Assembly (NCBI RefSeq): GCF_021347895.1 | Contig: NC_067130.1 | Location: 25,751,817-25,815,816 of the forward strand | Direction of reading: 5' to 3' | Origin: Acanthochromis polyacanthus | Lineage: Eukaryota; Chordata; Actinopteri; Pomacentridae | DNA length: 64,000 nt | Shown: in pieces, positions 26,033 to 38,100 of the stretch | How the letters are laid out: every line of letters begins with the position of its first letter | Numbering within the stretch: position 1 is the stretch's first letter | Notes under the pieces: generated by a model | What the model saw: only the letters and a program-made list of their open reading frames with translations | Database searches by the model: none | Told to the model about the DNA's origin: nothing | Program-made: the position numbers and the translations under genes

Positions 26033-26116
<84 letters not shown>
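26033..26116 (+). repeat. (TG)n microsatellite
   Basis: Second TG tract of about 84 bp, again in the same strand phase as the first. Confidence 0.97.
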
Positions 26117-26119
<3 letters not shown>

Positions 26120-27448
26120 TTTTGCAGTTGTGTGCCTATATGGAGGGAGGGTGGGATGAGTCTTTTTGGCACTTTGCGTTGCTTTCTCTGTATGAAAAGT
26201 GCTCTATAAATAAAGTTTGATTGATTGATTGAAATAAGTAATAAGTGCTGTGTGTAGATTGATTAAAAAATTTTGAATGAGTATGAAACAGAACAAAATG
26301 TGGAAAATTGTGTCAGTTTGTGCTTCATGATTCTTATTAGTATGCAGCATCACACACTGAGGTAGCAACCTAAAATGCTGATGTAAAACAAATATGAGTG
26401 TTATTACAAAATTTTAATTAAATTACTCTATGCTAGGAGTAGAGACTGAGGCTGAGAGAAAAAAAAATGCAGTGCTCATAGCAATTACAGTAATTTCTTC
26501 AAGTTGTGGCGAGCAGGAATAATGCTAATTATCAGAATCAGAATCACTTTTATTTGCCAAGTATGTGAGCACATACAAGGAATTTGACTCCGGTATTTTA
26601 CAGTACCCTCTTGTACTAGACAAATAGAAAATTAAGTAATAAACATAAGTTGTGTAACAAAAAAAATATAAAAATACTAACATAACTTTAACATTACGTA
26701 ATAAGAAAAATTAACATAACATAACGTAACACGACATAACATAACAACATAGAATGTTGTTATTATATGAAAAAAATAATTACCACTGAAAGTTTTAAGC
26801 AATTTAAATACAATATTTTCCATTGAGAAATTAAATTGCTGCTTTGTGGCCCAACAATGTGGCAAACAACCCTCCTTCAGTTCTGTATAATGCTAAGTAT
26901 AATTTATGGTCTCTATAGCTTGCAGAAATTGTCATTATTTTTGGACATATGACACAGAAAATGTACATTTTGGAGTCATTTTCATAATGTAAATTAATGC
27001 CATCAATAACAGATGAAAACGTAAATATGCTCCTACATTAACAAACATTCAGACCCATTAAATAAGAACCAGAGATTCCAGATTAAGTGCCAAAGATCAT
27101 AGCCTCCTTAGCGGTTGAAGACATTTATTGCTATAGTTGTAAATACCTGTAACCTGTTATACTTTAATGTTATGACATATCAGGTGTGGTGTTCTCTTTG
27201 CCATTGAACTGTGTGGTGTCATTATGCCAAGCCTCTAAGCTTTGCAAGGCTTCTGAAATAAAGGCACCCGCCCTTGGGGCTGACAAATGATGTAATAAAT
27301 GTACTGCACATACAATCACCCACAGCTGACATAGTTTCAAACAACTGTTAGTTTGTCCTGGACTGACTGTTCCAGGAGGTTTAGCCCAAGAGCAGACTGT
27401 TTGATGCAAAAACAAATCTCCAAGAAGCTGAAAATTTAACTGCAGGTA
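26117..27448. other. Intergenic with one LINE fragment
   Basis: No gene seen. A LINE-like 3' fragment lies at 26528-26630, and (ATAAC)-like runs occur near 26700-26745. Confidence 0.4.
26528..26630 (-). mobile_element. Rex1/L2-like LINE 3' end fragment
   Basis: The string from ATCAGAATCAGAATCAC through TTTATTTGCCAAGTATG to GGAATTTGACTCCGG is a very common fish LINE 3' end in antisense. The rest of the element is absent. Confidence 0.6.
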
Positions 27449-28776
27449 CAGTGCCTTGTGAAAGTATTCGGCCCCTTTGAACTTTTCAACCTTTCGCCAC
27501 ATTTCAGGCTTCAAACATAAAGATATATAATTTTAATTTTTTGTCAAGAATCAACTACAATTAGGACACAATCGTGAAGTGGAATGAAATTTATTGGATA
27601 GTTTATACTTTTTTAACAAATAAAAACCTGAAAAGTGGGGTGTGCAATATTATTCGGCCCCTTTACTTTCAGTGCAGCAAACTCACTCTAGAAGTTCAGT
27701 GAGGATCTCTGAATGATCCAATGTTGTCCTAAATGACTGATGATGATAAATAGAATCCACCTGTGTGTAATCAAGTCTCCGTATAAATGCACCTGCTCTG
27801 TGATAGTCTCAGGGTTCTGTTTAAAGTGCAGAGAGCATCATGAAGACCAAGGAACACACCAGGCAGGTCACAGATACTGTTGTGGAGAAGTTTAAAGCCG
27901 GATTTGGATACAAAAAGATTTCCCAAGCTTTAAACATCTCAAGGAGCACTGTGCAAGCAATCATATTGAAATGGAAGGAGTATCAGACCACTGCAAATCT
28001 ACCAAGACCCGGCCGTCCCTCTAAACTTTCACCTCCAACAAGGAGAAGACTGATCAGAGACGTTTAAAGTTTGCCACAAGCCACCTGGGAGACACACCAA
28101 ACAATGGGGAAGAAGGTGCTCTGGTCAGATGAAACCAAAATCAAACTGTTTGGCCACAATGCAAAACGATATGTTTGGCGTAAAAGCAACACAGCTCATC
28201 ACTCTGAACACACCATCCCCACTGTCAAACATGGTGGTGGCAGCCTCATGGTTTGGGCCTGCTTTTCTTCAGCAGGGACTGGGAAGATGGTTAAAATTGA
28301 TGGGAAGATGAATGGAGCCAAATACAGGAGCATTCTGGAAGAAAACCTGTTGGAGTCTGCAAAAGACCTGAGACTGGGACGGAGATTTATCTTCCAACAG
28401 GACAATGATCCAAAACATAAAGCCAAATCTACAATGGAATGGTTCACAAATAAACGTATCCAGGTGTTAGAATGGCCAAGTCAAAGTCCAGACCTGAATC
28501 CAATCGAGAATCTGTGGGCAGAGCTGAAGACTGCTGTTCACAAACACTCTCCATCCAATCTCACTGAGCTCGAGCCGTTTTGCAAGGAAGAATGGGCAAG
28601 AATTTCAGTCTCTCGATGTGGAAAACTGATAGAGACATACCCCAAGCGACTTGCAGCTGTAATTGCAGCAAAAGGTGGCGCTACAAAGTATTAATGCAAG
28701 GGGCCGAATAATATTGCACACCCCACTTTTCAGGTTTTTATTTGTTAAAAAAGTTTAAAATATCCAATAAATTTCC
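27449..28776 (+). mobile_element. Tc1 transposon, internally deleted and 3'-truncated
   Basis: Same family as the intact Tc1 at 61830-63457. The left terminus CAGTGCCTTGTGAAAGTATT sits next to TA (27447-27448). The inner right repeat (GGGGCCGAATAATATTGCAC) is present, but homology stops at 28776 before the outer right terminus. With one outer terminus gone it can no longer transpose. Confidence 0.9.
27840..28694 (+). pseudogene. Tc1 transposase pseudogene, ~57 codons deleted
   Basis: The start (MKTKEHTRQVTDTVVEKF) matches the intact transposase at 62049-63068. After RRRLIRD the sequence jumps to FATS/HLGDT-equivalent DNA, losing about 57 codons, and the join shifts the frame. The remaining ~200 codons keep WSDETKIKLFG, QQDNDPKHKA and PIENLWAEL, so all three catalytic acids are still encoded, but not in frame with the DNA-binding domain. 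The C-terminal part is nearly identical to the intact copy. Confidence 0.93.
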
Positions 28777-30526
28777 AATCCGAGCCGTCTTCACCCTGTA
28801 TTGAGAGTACTTTGCATGTGTGTGTATGTGCCTGCCTGAGGTGTGGCATCCTGTGACCTTTGCACAGACTACAATTCAGCTCTCTGCAGACAACAGGTGC
28901 TCAGCTTCTTGCTCAATTTATGCTGAGGTTTGAGTTTTATTAATTCACCTTATTAAATTTATATTTAATAATAGTACAACAATAATTTAATTATATGTAT
29001 AAGGCAGATTAATCTGATTTTATCCCTATTTTAATCGAGGATCTTCATAGGTTAATATAAGATTTCTATGCCTGTCCCCAATTTACTGTTAATTTAAGAC
29101 ATTGTTGATTACATTTTCTTTTAAATATTTTTCTTATGAACATTATATTTTAATCTTAATTCCCCAATATTGCTTATGGTCTAATACTTTAACTTTTATT
29201 CTTGTTTGAGCAACTGGCCTTTGTTTGAACCTTTCTGCCCTTTCTTTGTCCTCTGTGCCTACGTGACACTCAGCACATCTCTGAAACCACAGAAGCCCCC
29301 CTTTTCTTCAAGGTGCTCCATCCGGTTTAACGGGTGTTGTACCTTTTTCTCTTTAAACCGTCAGCCTGTGTCTTATTTTTGTGTCAACTTGTCAAGATGA
29401 GGCGAGGATGGAATGCGAGTACTTTTCCCCTCAGCGCTATTCTTAAGGTCATATGAAACCGCAGGCCTTTTGCTAAATAGAACGTAAAGTATTTACCTTA
29501 AGTCAACATTTTCCTAAACATTTTCTTTAGCTCTCTAATATACTTGATTATGGGGTTAATACAAGTTGCAAGCACACTGATATATAATTGGTTACATGAT
29601 GTGATCAAATGATGATTTATGATTAAATGGATTATAACTAAAGATTATTATTAAATCTTCTATTATTAAAACATGATTGTTTGATACATAGGTTGAAATG
29701 AATATTCCCCACAGGAGAAGGAGCGGTTGATTGGATTACTCACCTATAACGTAAAGCATTATATCTAAATGCACACCATTTACCATCTGGCTTTTGATAT
29801 ATGCCATATTTTCAAAGTCAAAATAAACTTTCCACACTTAATAGACTTATTTCCTGCAAAAAGAGTACCTAAATACATTTTTACAAATCAATTTGTCAGA
29901 TATGCTGCTTGAAACACCTCTGAAGTTTAATTTGAAATCTGTAACGCCTCAGACACTTATAAAGACTCAAGCCCATTCGGAGGAAATAAATAAATAAATA
30001 CATATAGCTATAATAATAGCATCTTCAAAGCCAAAACTTTATTTCTTTGGGGAAAAAAAACTTCAAAGCCACAACTATACTTCTGCTGGCAGAACGACTG
30101 GGATTCTCCTTTTAAGAGGAATGATGAGAGGGTCTGATATAAGCTTGGAGGGGTAGAGCAGCAAATTGCACACTGTAACCCCATTACCACCCTTGGCTGA
30201 CTGAAGATAGGACCCTGCAGGACCTCTATCATTATTTATGCTGACTTCCTGTACAACCAGGAGGGATAAGGGAGGACCACCCTCCTGTGGGAAGAGAAGG
30301 GAATACTCTAACAAACTGAAGAGGGGCAAAATTACTGGAGCAGCTCAGTGAATGTCTAATTAACTCATCTAAAGCAACATATAACCTATAACCTTTACTA
30401 GCAGCAGAGATGCCAGTGTAAAATGAAAAAAGGAAAATTTAACTGAATATATAGTTTTTTGGTCACCCATTTCATTCTTATTACACTAAACTATACTATG
30501 CACATGCAGAACTCCTCATTAGCGAC
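28777..30526. other. Intergenic, no gene seen
   Basis: AT-rich sequence; a short (AAAT)n run near 29985-30000. No domain or repeat boundary was recognised. Confidence 0.45.
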
Positions 30527-30735
30527 ACGGAAACAACCCGAGCTTAGCTCAGTGAAGCTGACCCCCCACCAACATAAAAAATCACAGCAAACGGGCTGGG
30601 TGGGTTATCGTGTCGTTTGTGCTGATTTGTGCCGTTAAAATTTTCATTTGTGCTGCTATAGTTTCTGAGTTATTGCAAGTTTTGTTTTTGCGTGATGACA
30701 TCATCACCCCCCCGTCTTGCTCCAAATAGTCCTTG
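30527..30735 (+). repeat. Dispersed unclassified repeat, copy 1
   Basis: The segment contains GCTCAGTGAAGCTGACCCCC, AAAATCACAGCAAAC, GTGCTGATTTGTG and GTGCTGCTATAGTTTCTGAG. The complement of 44211-44340 carries the same order of motifs, and parts recur at 34735-34850 and 40855-41021. No termini or coding region are visible. Confidence 0.6.
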
Positions 30736-32673
30736 GGCCATGACCCAAAATTTAAGATATCGGTACCACCTGAGATGACCAATTCTTTTTGGTATTTTTA
30801 ACTTGCTATATGTCTTTAGTTTGCATTTTGATATGATAGCCCTTGCAGACTCACAGCTAAATATATGTTATTACTCGTTTAATGGACATGACCCACAATG
30901 AAATGCATGGGGTCTGAGCCAAAAGTCCTATCAATACGACAGGACAATTTGATGGGATTTTTCTTCATTGCAAAAAAAAATATGAAATGCCACATGCTAC
31001 ACATGACCTGAATAATAACTTTACAGCTCAGAACAATACTATAACAAACATGAGACTGAGAAAGATTTGCTATGGTAGCAAGATTTTCTGTAAGCAGGAT
31101 GGAACAATAAAATAGTGAAAATTTGACAAACAATTTCAAAGTTAAATTCTATTCAAGTTTTAAAAAAAAGACAAACCATGTCTTGTGATTTGTGGTCAGT
31201 GTGAGACAGCAGACTATAATTTCCAGTTAAACATACAAAATACCTTTTAAATGGTGTCAAAACTGTCAACATTGTGATGACAAGTTCAAAATATAACCCA
31301 ATTATAACAGACTGCTACCAGAATTCAACATATGCCAAAACACTATTGCAAAGACTATTTCCATTACAAAGCTGAATTTTCAAATGCTTTTGCAGTTTTT
31401 ATTTTAATTACATTTTCATCAGTTCCATCCTGTTGTGCTGTGCGGTAATTCTCTGAGAACAGTACAGAGTTATGAGACGAAGACATAAAATAGAGGTAGG
31501 AGTCATTTCTTACATACTAGTATCAAGGAAAGGATATTACCATAGTTCACTGATCTAATTCAGCTTAATTAACCTTAATTAGAACTGTAAAAGGCAACTT
31601 GCATAACTAGACATCTCAGCAGTTTCTTCAAAGGACCTGACAACAAACGTAAACCTACCGACCAATAACTCCTTGCAAATACACAATTATCAAGTAAGCA
31701 GGAAAAGATGCATTCATTTGGGTCTGATGTTTAATTATTATAATAGATTATATGTACAATATATTTCTCACAGTTTTATTTGATTTTTGAGTTATATTAA
31801 ATGTGACCTTTGCATACTGCAAGATTTAACCCACTGAAACCCATGGATGATATTAATGTAATTTCTTTTTCTTTTTAAACTGTTTTTAGCCTCTAATCAA
31901 GAAAATAAGACTTTTTCATTTTTTTGATTTTTCAAGATTTTGTGAAAACGTTACAAAATTGCAATAGCCGCTCTTAGTGTATGCAAATATTACAACTTAA
32001 TTTTTAACAAAATGCACAGATGATTAGGCATTGATGATTCAATAGTATCAAAATATGTATCTTAAAATGAATTGTATTGATATCAAATTGGTGAATATGG
32101 CACAATAAAATGCAAACTAATTTAACAAGTCAAAGCTGTAATTTCAATCGACGCGAGAATGTACTTCCACACAACAACAAAAAAACACTTAGAAAATTAT
32201 CATATTACAATTTTATTTTATTTTTTTGAACTTCCAAAGTGGAATTGTATTAAATCTGTCCTCCACTATTAGTTTATATTTACATATTGGAATTGCTTGA
32301 ACATTATAATGATTTCTGGTGTCTGAGGACTCTTAACTGGAGGATGTCATTCTCCTTTGTGTCTCCTTATATGTGAAACTGAAGGCAGCAGTTTTTTTTG
32401 AACTGTGAAGCACAAACGAGCATCACACTGCAGTTGATGTATGTACCTGTTAATATACTGTTAATCTAGATTAAATTAACTGGGTAAACTTTTAAACTTA
32501 ACCCCATAGGCTATGGTATACAGTATAGACAGTGTATATTATTATATAGATGGTACAACTGATTAATTTACTCCTGACCCAGGGTATGGGGCCATCGTTA
32601 TAAACAAGCAGCATCCATTCAAACCCAGTGTTGCATTTTTGCACCATTGAAAGAAATCCCTGAAAATCACAAG
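30736..32673. other. Intergenic, no gene seen
   Basis: AT-rich; small frames without recognisable domains. Nothing further found. Confidence 0.45.
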
Positions 32674-32949
32674 TAGAGTTGAAGACAAAATTATTAAACT
32701 CGCTATGAAATTTAAATTGTCAAGTGCTGTTAAGAAGATCAAGGAATTTTTAACACAGCTTTTCCAAATGTCCTAGTTTTATTTTGGAGCTTACAATATT
32801 TTATTTTGCACACAGAAACAAGATTATTTAATAAAAAACCAAAAACTACGAGGGTCAAAATTATCAGACCCTTTGATGCTAATAGTCAGTTGTGCATCAT
32901 TTTGCTGGATAACATCTTCCAGTCATCTGCTGCAGTTTATAACGAGTCT

Positions 32950-33834
32950 CTAACATCTCCCAAGGGATCCCAGCCCGTTCTTCTTTGACAAATCTCTCAG
33001 CTCCTCCAAATCTGATGGTCTTCTGGCATGGACCCTGGTCTTCAGTTGACCCCACAGATTTTCAATGGGATCCCCGTCAGGGCTTTGTGCAGGCCAGTCA
33101 GTAACTTTGGTCTTCTGGAGGTAGATCTTCACCAGGAGCAACGTAAGTTTTGGGTCATCATGTTGGAAGACCCTGACCCAGTTTAGCAGCTGACTGCTGA
33201 AGGTTTTCTTTCTAAATCTTCATATATCCTTCTTTCTTCATGATTCCTTAAACCTTGACCAGATTCCCAGTTCTAGACGCACTGAAGCATCCAACAGTAT
33301 AATACTGCCACCTACCTGTGTGGTCGGTGTTCTTTGGGTTATACACCTCTCCCTTCTTTCTCCAAACAAAAGCAGCGTCACTACGACCAAAGAGCTCTAG
33401 TTTGGTCTCTTCTGAAGGACAGGTTTCCAGTCTTCATAATATTTCTCCAGGTTGTCCTCAGCAGACTTCAGTGTGGCTTGAAGGTGTCTCTTCTGTGAAA
33501 GTGGAGGGTTTGGGTTCAGTCCGTTTGTGTTCCTTCTTTGACGTTACAATTCCTGACTTCTCTAAGTCTTTAACCAGTGTTTTGGTGGTTGTTCTAGCAT
33601 CTGTAGACACATCTCTCACATGTTTTCTTTCCAGAGTCTTTGAAATCTTTGGCTTCCTCCCTCTGCCAGACTTGTTCTGTGCTCTCTGAATTTCTTAATA
33701 AGACTTGTCACTCCAATTCTGGACACTTGGAAATGCTGTGATAACTTTGTAGACCCTTCTTCTGCTTTGTAAGCATCAACAATTATTTTTCTCTTTTTGT
33801 TTTTGTCATGATGCTTTCTCAAGTAATAGCTCAA
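32950..33834 (-). pseudogene. Tc1 transposase pseudogene
   Basis: From 33834 downward the first frame encodes the helix-turn-helix part (GSTKLSQHFQVSRIGVTSLI). Decayed central sequence follows, then WPAQSPDGDPIENLWGQLK at 32950-33141, which holds the catalytic Glu region. The usual SPDLNP is changed to SPDGDP. Frames are interrupted throughout. Confidence 0.85.
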
Positions 33835-33889
33835 ATCCTTAAGTTTTTATATTGTGTGTAAAGTGGAAGACAACCCCCAGTTTTATCTT

Positions 33890-33917
33890 GATTGATTGAT
33901 TGATTGATTGATTGATT
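33890..33917 (+). repeat. (GATT)n microsatellite
   Basis: Seven perfect GATT units within a Tc1 element. Confidence 0.9.
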
Positions 33918-34216
33918 ACGAGCTGTGAGCATTACAAAGTTAAAACATATGATTGCACAACAGCGGTTTATGGTTTGGCTCAATAAAAAGGTAAATTCTT
34001 AAGAGGGCTAATAATTTTGACCCTGGTAGTTTTTGGTTTTTGTTGAATAATTTTGTTTCTGTGTGCAAAATAAAATAAAGTAAGCTTCTAAAATAAAACT
34101 GGGATATTTGGGAAAGCTGAGATAGAAATTCCTTGATGTGTTTAACAGCACTTGGGAATTTAAAAAAAAAACAACTTAAATTTCATGGGGTGGCTAATAA
34201 TTTTGTCATAAACTAT

Positions 34217-34885
34217 ATTAAACTTTTTTAAAAATTGAGTTGTTTATCACTAAAAATATTTAAATATGAAGAAAAAATATTACAGATCAAATACTTCTTT
34301 GGAAAATTATTGAAATTGTTCCTGAAGAGAGAGCTGGGGGCGTCAGTGAAAGGCATGTTGTTCGAACTTGGAATGTGGTATGTCTCACAGTGTTAATATT
34401 TTCCTAAAATACATTCCAAAAATGTTGCAATTTTGCAGTTCAGAGTGTGGGATGCTGGAAAATGTAGTGTTTGTCTCCATTCAGGCAGAAATGGGTACAG
34501 CTGAACAGCCTTAAAAAATGTAAGTTTGCAGCTGTGGGCCTCATAGGGTTAAATGGATTGCAATACAGCGGTTATGGTGAAAGTTTCACAAAAAAGTGAA
34601 TAATCTGCCAGTGTGGAAAGGCTATCACATCTTAATGTACTTATATTAACCCAATGTACAGTTTAGTACCACTTTGGTTTGGTCACCTGAGATGGTACCA
34701 ATATCTGCTCAGGCCCATGGACTAAAAATGAACCAGACTGGTCTACTTTTTCAGTGCTTTGTTTGTCCTGATTGGTGTCATTCATAGTTTCGGTTCTGCT
34801 TCTACAGTTTCTGAGATATTACAAGTTTTATTTACAGACGATCACATACCTTGACCCGAATTGATGGCGTCTGTGCTCAGCAGCG
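34217..34885. other. Spacer with partial dispersed repeat
   Basis: Non-coding. The portion 34735-34850 (GTCTACTTTTTCAGTGC, TACAGTTTCTGAGATATTAC) matches part of the dispersed repeat seen at 30527 and 40855. Confidence 0.4.
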
Positions 34886-35108
34886 TCTATAACATGTTAT
34901 TATTATTAAAATCTTTTCATTGCTTTTGTATTTATGAACATACAGAAACACAAAACTGCAGTCGGTGCTCACAAAAGAAAGACATAAGGGAGACCTCAAA
35001 TAAAGTTAATTGACTATAGAATATTAGTGACATTAATGCAACAGCAAAATGAAAAAGACAGATGATTACCAGACACAATCGGTTAAAGGAGTGAAAAAGA
35101 AAAGAGGG

Positions 35109-38100
35109 CTATATTTTGAAATTAGTCTCAAAGAAAATAAGAAATGGTTGCCAGATCTTCTCATAAGTTTGGAGAGAACCATTTAGAGTGTGTCTTAAAT
35201 GTTCCAGTTTTAGATGAGACATAACTTCCTCCATCAAACGCTTTAAAGATGGTGGAGCTGCTTTTTTCCAGTTGAGTAGTATTACGCGTCTCGCAAGTAA
35301 TGTAATAAAAGCTATAGCGCTGGCCTGATAGGCTGTCACTGAAATGTTCCAACCCGGTCTCACGAGGATTCGTGAAACTGTCATGTAAATTTTTGTTTCG
35401 GTTTCGTGTGCACCAACACGATTTCGTCATGTTTTTCGTGCCGCTCACAACGAAATGTTTTTCGTGTTGCTCACAACGAAACCCGCTGTGGTAATCACAT
35501 CTGAAAGTGGTTTATACCGGCGGATTCATGACAATCTAAGCTGTCCATCGGCGTATACTATTTGTGTAATCACGTTTGCAGCCGTCGGACATTCTTAGAA
35601 TCGCGTTTGCACCCTTTGGACATTCTTTAAATTCCTATGCAAATTGGTAAGTGTACCACCGGGTTATGGTTAGGGTTATGGTTAGGGATGATGTAATGCA
35701 AAATATAGCGTTGGATTCGCAACGGTTTCACATTAAAAATATAATATACCCATTCGTTTGAAATACGTTCTGAGTGGCACGAAAAGTCCGCTGTTTAAAA
35801 TACATTGGTGTGCATTTCGTTGTGAGCGGCACGAAAAACATGATGAAATCGTGTTGGTGCGCACGAAACCGAAACAAAAATTTACGTGACAGTTTCACGA
35901 ATCCTCGTGAGATCGGACTGAATGTTCGGTGGGATGACCCCCAACAAAGCTGTAAAACAATTTGCCCTTATATTCTTATTACATAAAGATGAAATTGTTT
36001 CAAATGTTCCTTGCCAAAAGGTGTGAAGACTGGGGCAAACCCAAAACATATGACTCAGATTAGCAGGACCATGGCCGCATCTTGCACAAGATGAATCGAC
36101 ACCTGGGTACAATTTTGCAATTTTTACTCAGAGACAGGTGTAACCTGTGCAGTACCTTGAACTGTATTAGACTGTGTCTAATACAAATACTGTAGATGAT
36201 GAGTGAATTCTTGTGATTGCCATCTGCCAGGTATTGTCAGTAAATTGTTCACCTAACTCTTCCTCCCATTTGTCCTTTAAATGGCTTAATGATGGGGATG
36301 CTGCACCTTGGATTCTGTTGTACAGGGTTGACACTAGGCCTTTATCAGATGGGTTCAACTCCAAACACTCATCAAGCCATGTTTCTTGGGAGAGAGTAAG
36401 AGAGAAGGTTGTCTTCACAAAACTGCGAATTTGGAGGTACCTGAAAAAATCAGATTGTAATATACTGAAATCTTTTTTCAATTGCTCAAAAGACAGAAAT
36501 TTATCATTTTTTAAAAGATCTTTAACACATGACAGACCTCTCTTATGCCACTGTTGAAAAGATGGGTCAATCAGTGATGGGGCAAAGTGGACATTAGACT
36601 GAATAGGAGTTGCTGCTAAAGCACTTCTAAATTTGAAATGTGTTCTAAACTGAAACCACATCCTCAGGGAGCCCTGGACAACTACATTGTTTGCCCAGTT
36701 ACGTTTACTCAGTGGCAGTGAGCTACACATTAGAGAACCAAGAGAGACTGGACTACTGGAATGTTTTTCCATGTGGACCCAGATTGGAGACTCTGTCTCT
36801 GACACACCTGCAAGCCAAAATAATAATTTCTGAATATTTGTGGCCCAGTAATAGTAGAGAAAGTTTGGTAAGGCAAGTCCGCCGTCCTCTCTCTGTCTTT
36901 CCAGGAACTCCTTTCTGATTCGAGGGATATTTTTATTCCAGATGAACATGGACACACATTTGTTTAATTCTCTAAAGTACACTTTAGGAATGAAAACTGG
37001 TATCATTTGAAATAGATATAAAAACCTGGGCAAAATGGTCATTTTTACTGAGTTAACTCTTCCAACTAAGGACAATGGGAGTTTTGACTACTTATCCATA
37101 TCCCGTTTGGCTTTATCGAGCGCATTGGTAAAGTTTTTGTCAAATAAAGACTCATATTTATAGGTAATGCACACATCCAAGTAGTTAAGATGGTCTCTAC
37201 TGACTGTGAAGGGAAGATCTTGGAAATCTAACTGTTGAGCTTTTATAGAAAAAGGACACTTTTGGACAAATTTAACTTATACCCTGACACTTTCCCAAAT
37301 TTATTGATAGAAGAAAGAGCAAGAGGGATGGTATTGCATGGATCTGAAAGAAAGAGGAGGAGGTCATTGGCATAGAGGGATAATTTATGGGTTTGTCCTC
37401 CTCTCTGAATACCAACCAACTGGACAGTCTCCCTCAACATAACTGCCAGGGGCTCAATAACAATATTGAATAGCAAGGGGCTCAGGGGGCAACCCTGTCT
37501 TGCCCCACGGGAAAGAGGAAAAAAACTGGACATAACCTTGTTTGTCTGTACTGATGCTTGTGGTGTTGCGCATAAAATGTCAATCCAAGAGCAGAAAGTA
37601 GGACCAAATCCAATTTTTTAAGTGTAGAGAACAGAAAATTGTATTCAACTCTATCAAACGCTTTTTGCGCATCAAGAGAAATCACGCCTTCAGGTACAAT
37701 ATCATTGCACTGATAGATTACATTAAATACGCAACGTAAATTGCTAGATATTTGCCTTCCGGCAACGAACCCAGTTTGGTCCGGATGTATCAATTTTGAA
37801 AGGACATTTTCAAGTCTGCCGGCTAACACCTTTGCTAAAATCTTATAGTCACAGTTCTGGAGACTAATTGGGTGGTATGATTGACAAAGCAAAGGATCTT
37901 TCGCTTTCTTCAGTAACAGTGAAATTGTAGCTTGTGTCATGGTTGTAGGCAGAACTTTTTTGTCAAAAATCTCTTTGAAAACTTTAATTAGCAGTGGTAC
38001 TAATTTCGTCAAGAATTTAAAAAAAAAAAAACTCTATTGGATACCCATCTGGGCCGGGTGCTTTACCGGACTTCATTCTCTTGATAGCATCATTTATTTC

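Larger units (their letters stand above)
32674..34216 (-). mobile_element. Tc1 transposon with long inverted repeats
   Basis: Inverted ends of roughly 200 bp can be matched: GACAAAATTATTA at the left and its complement at the right, with inner copies AGGGTCAAAATTATCAGACC (left) and TAATTTTGACCC (right). This is the IR/DR arrangement of Sleeping Beauty-like Tc1 elements. A (GATT)n run lies at 33890-33917 inside the right part. Confidence 0.85.

Noticed and set aside
33640..33920. CRISPR-like direct repeats
   Set aside because: The only regular repeat is a 4 bp microsatellite; there are no spacer-separated repeats of CRISPR size anywhere in the window.
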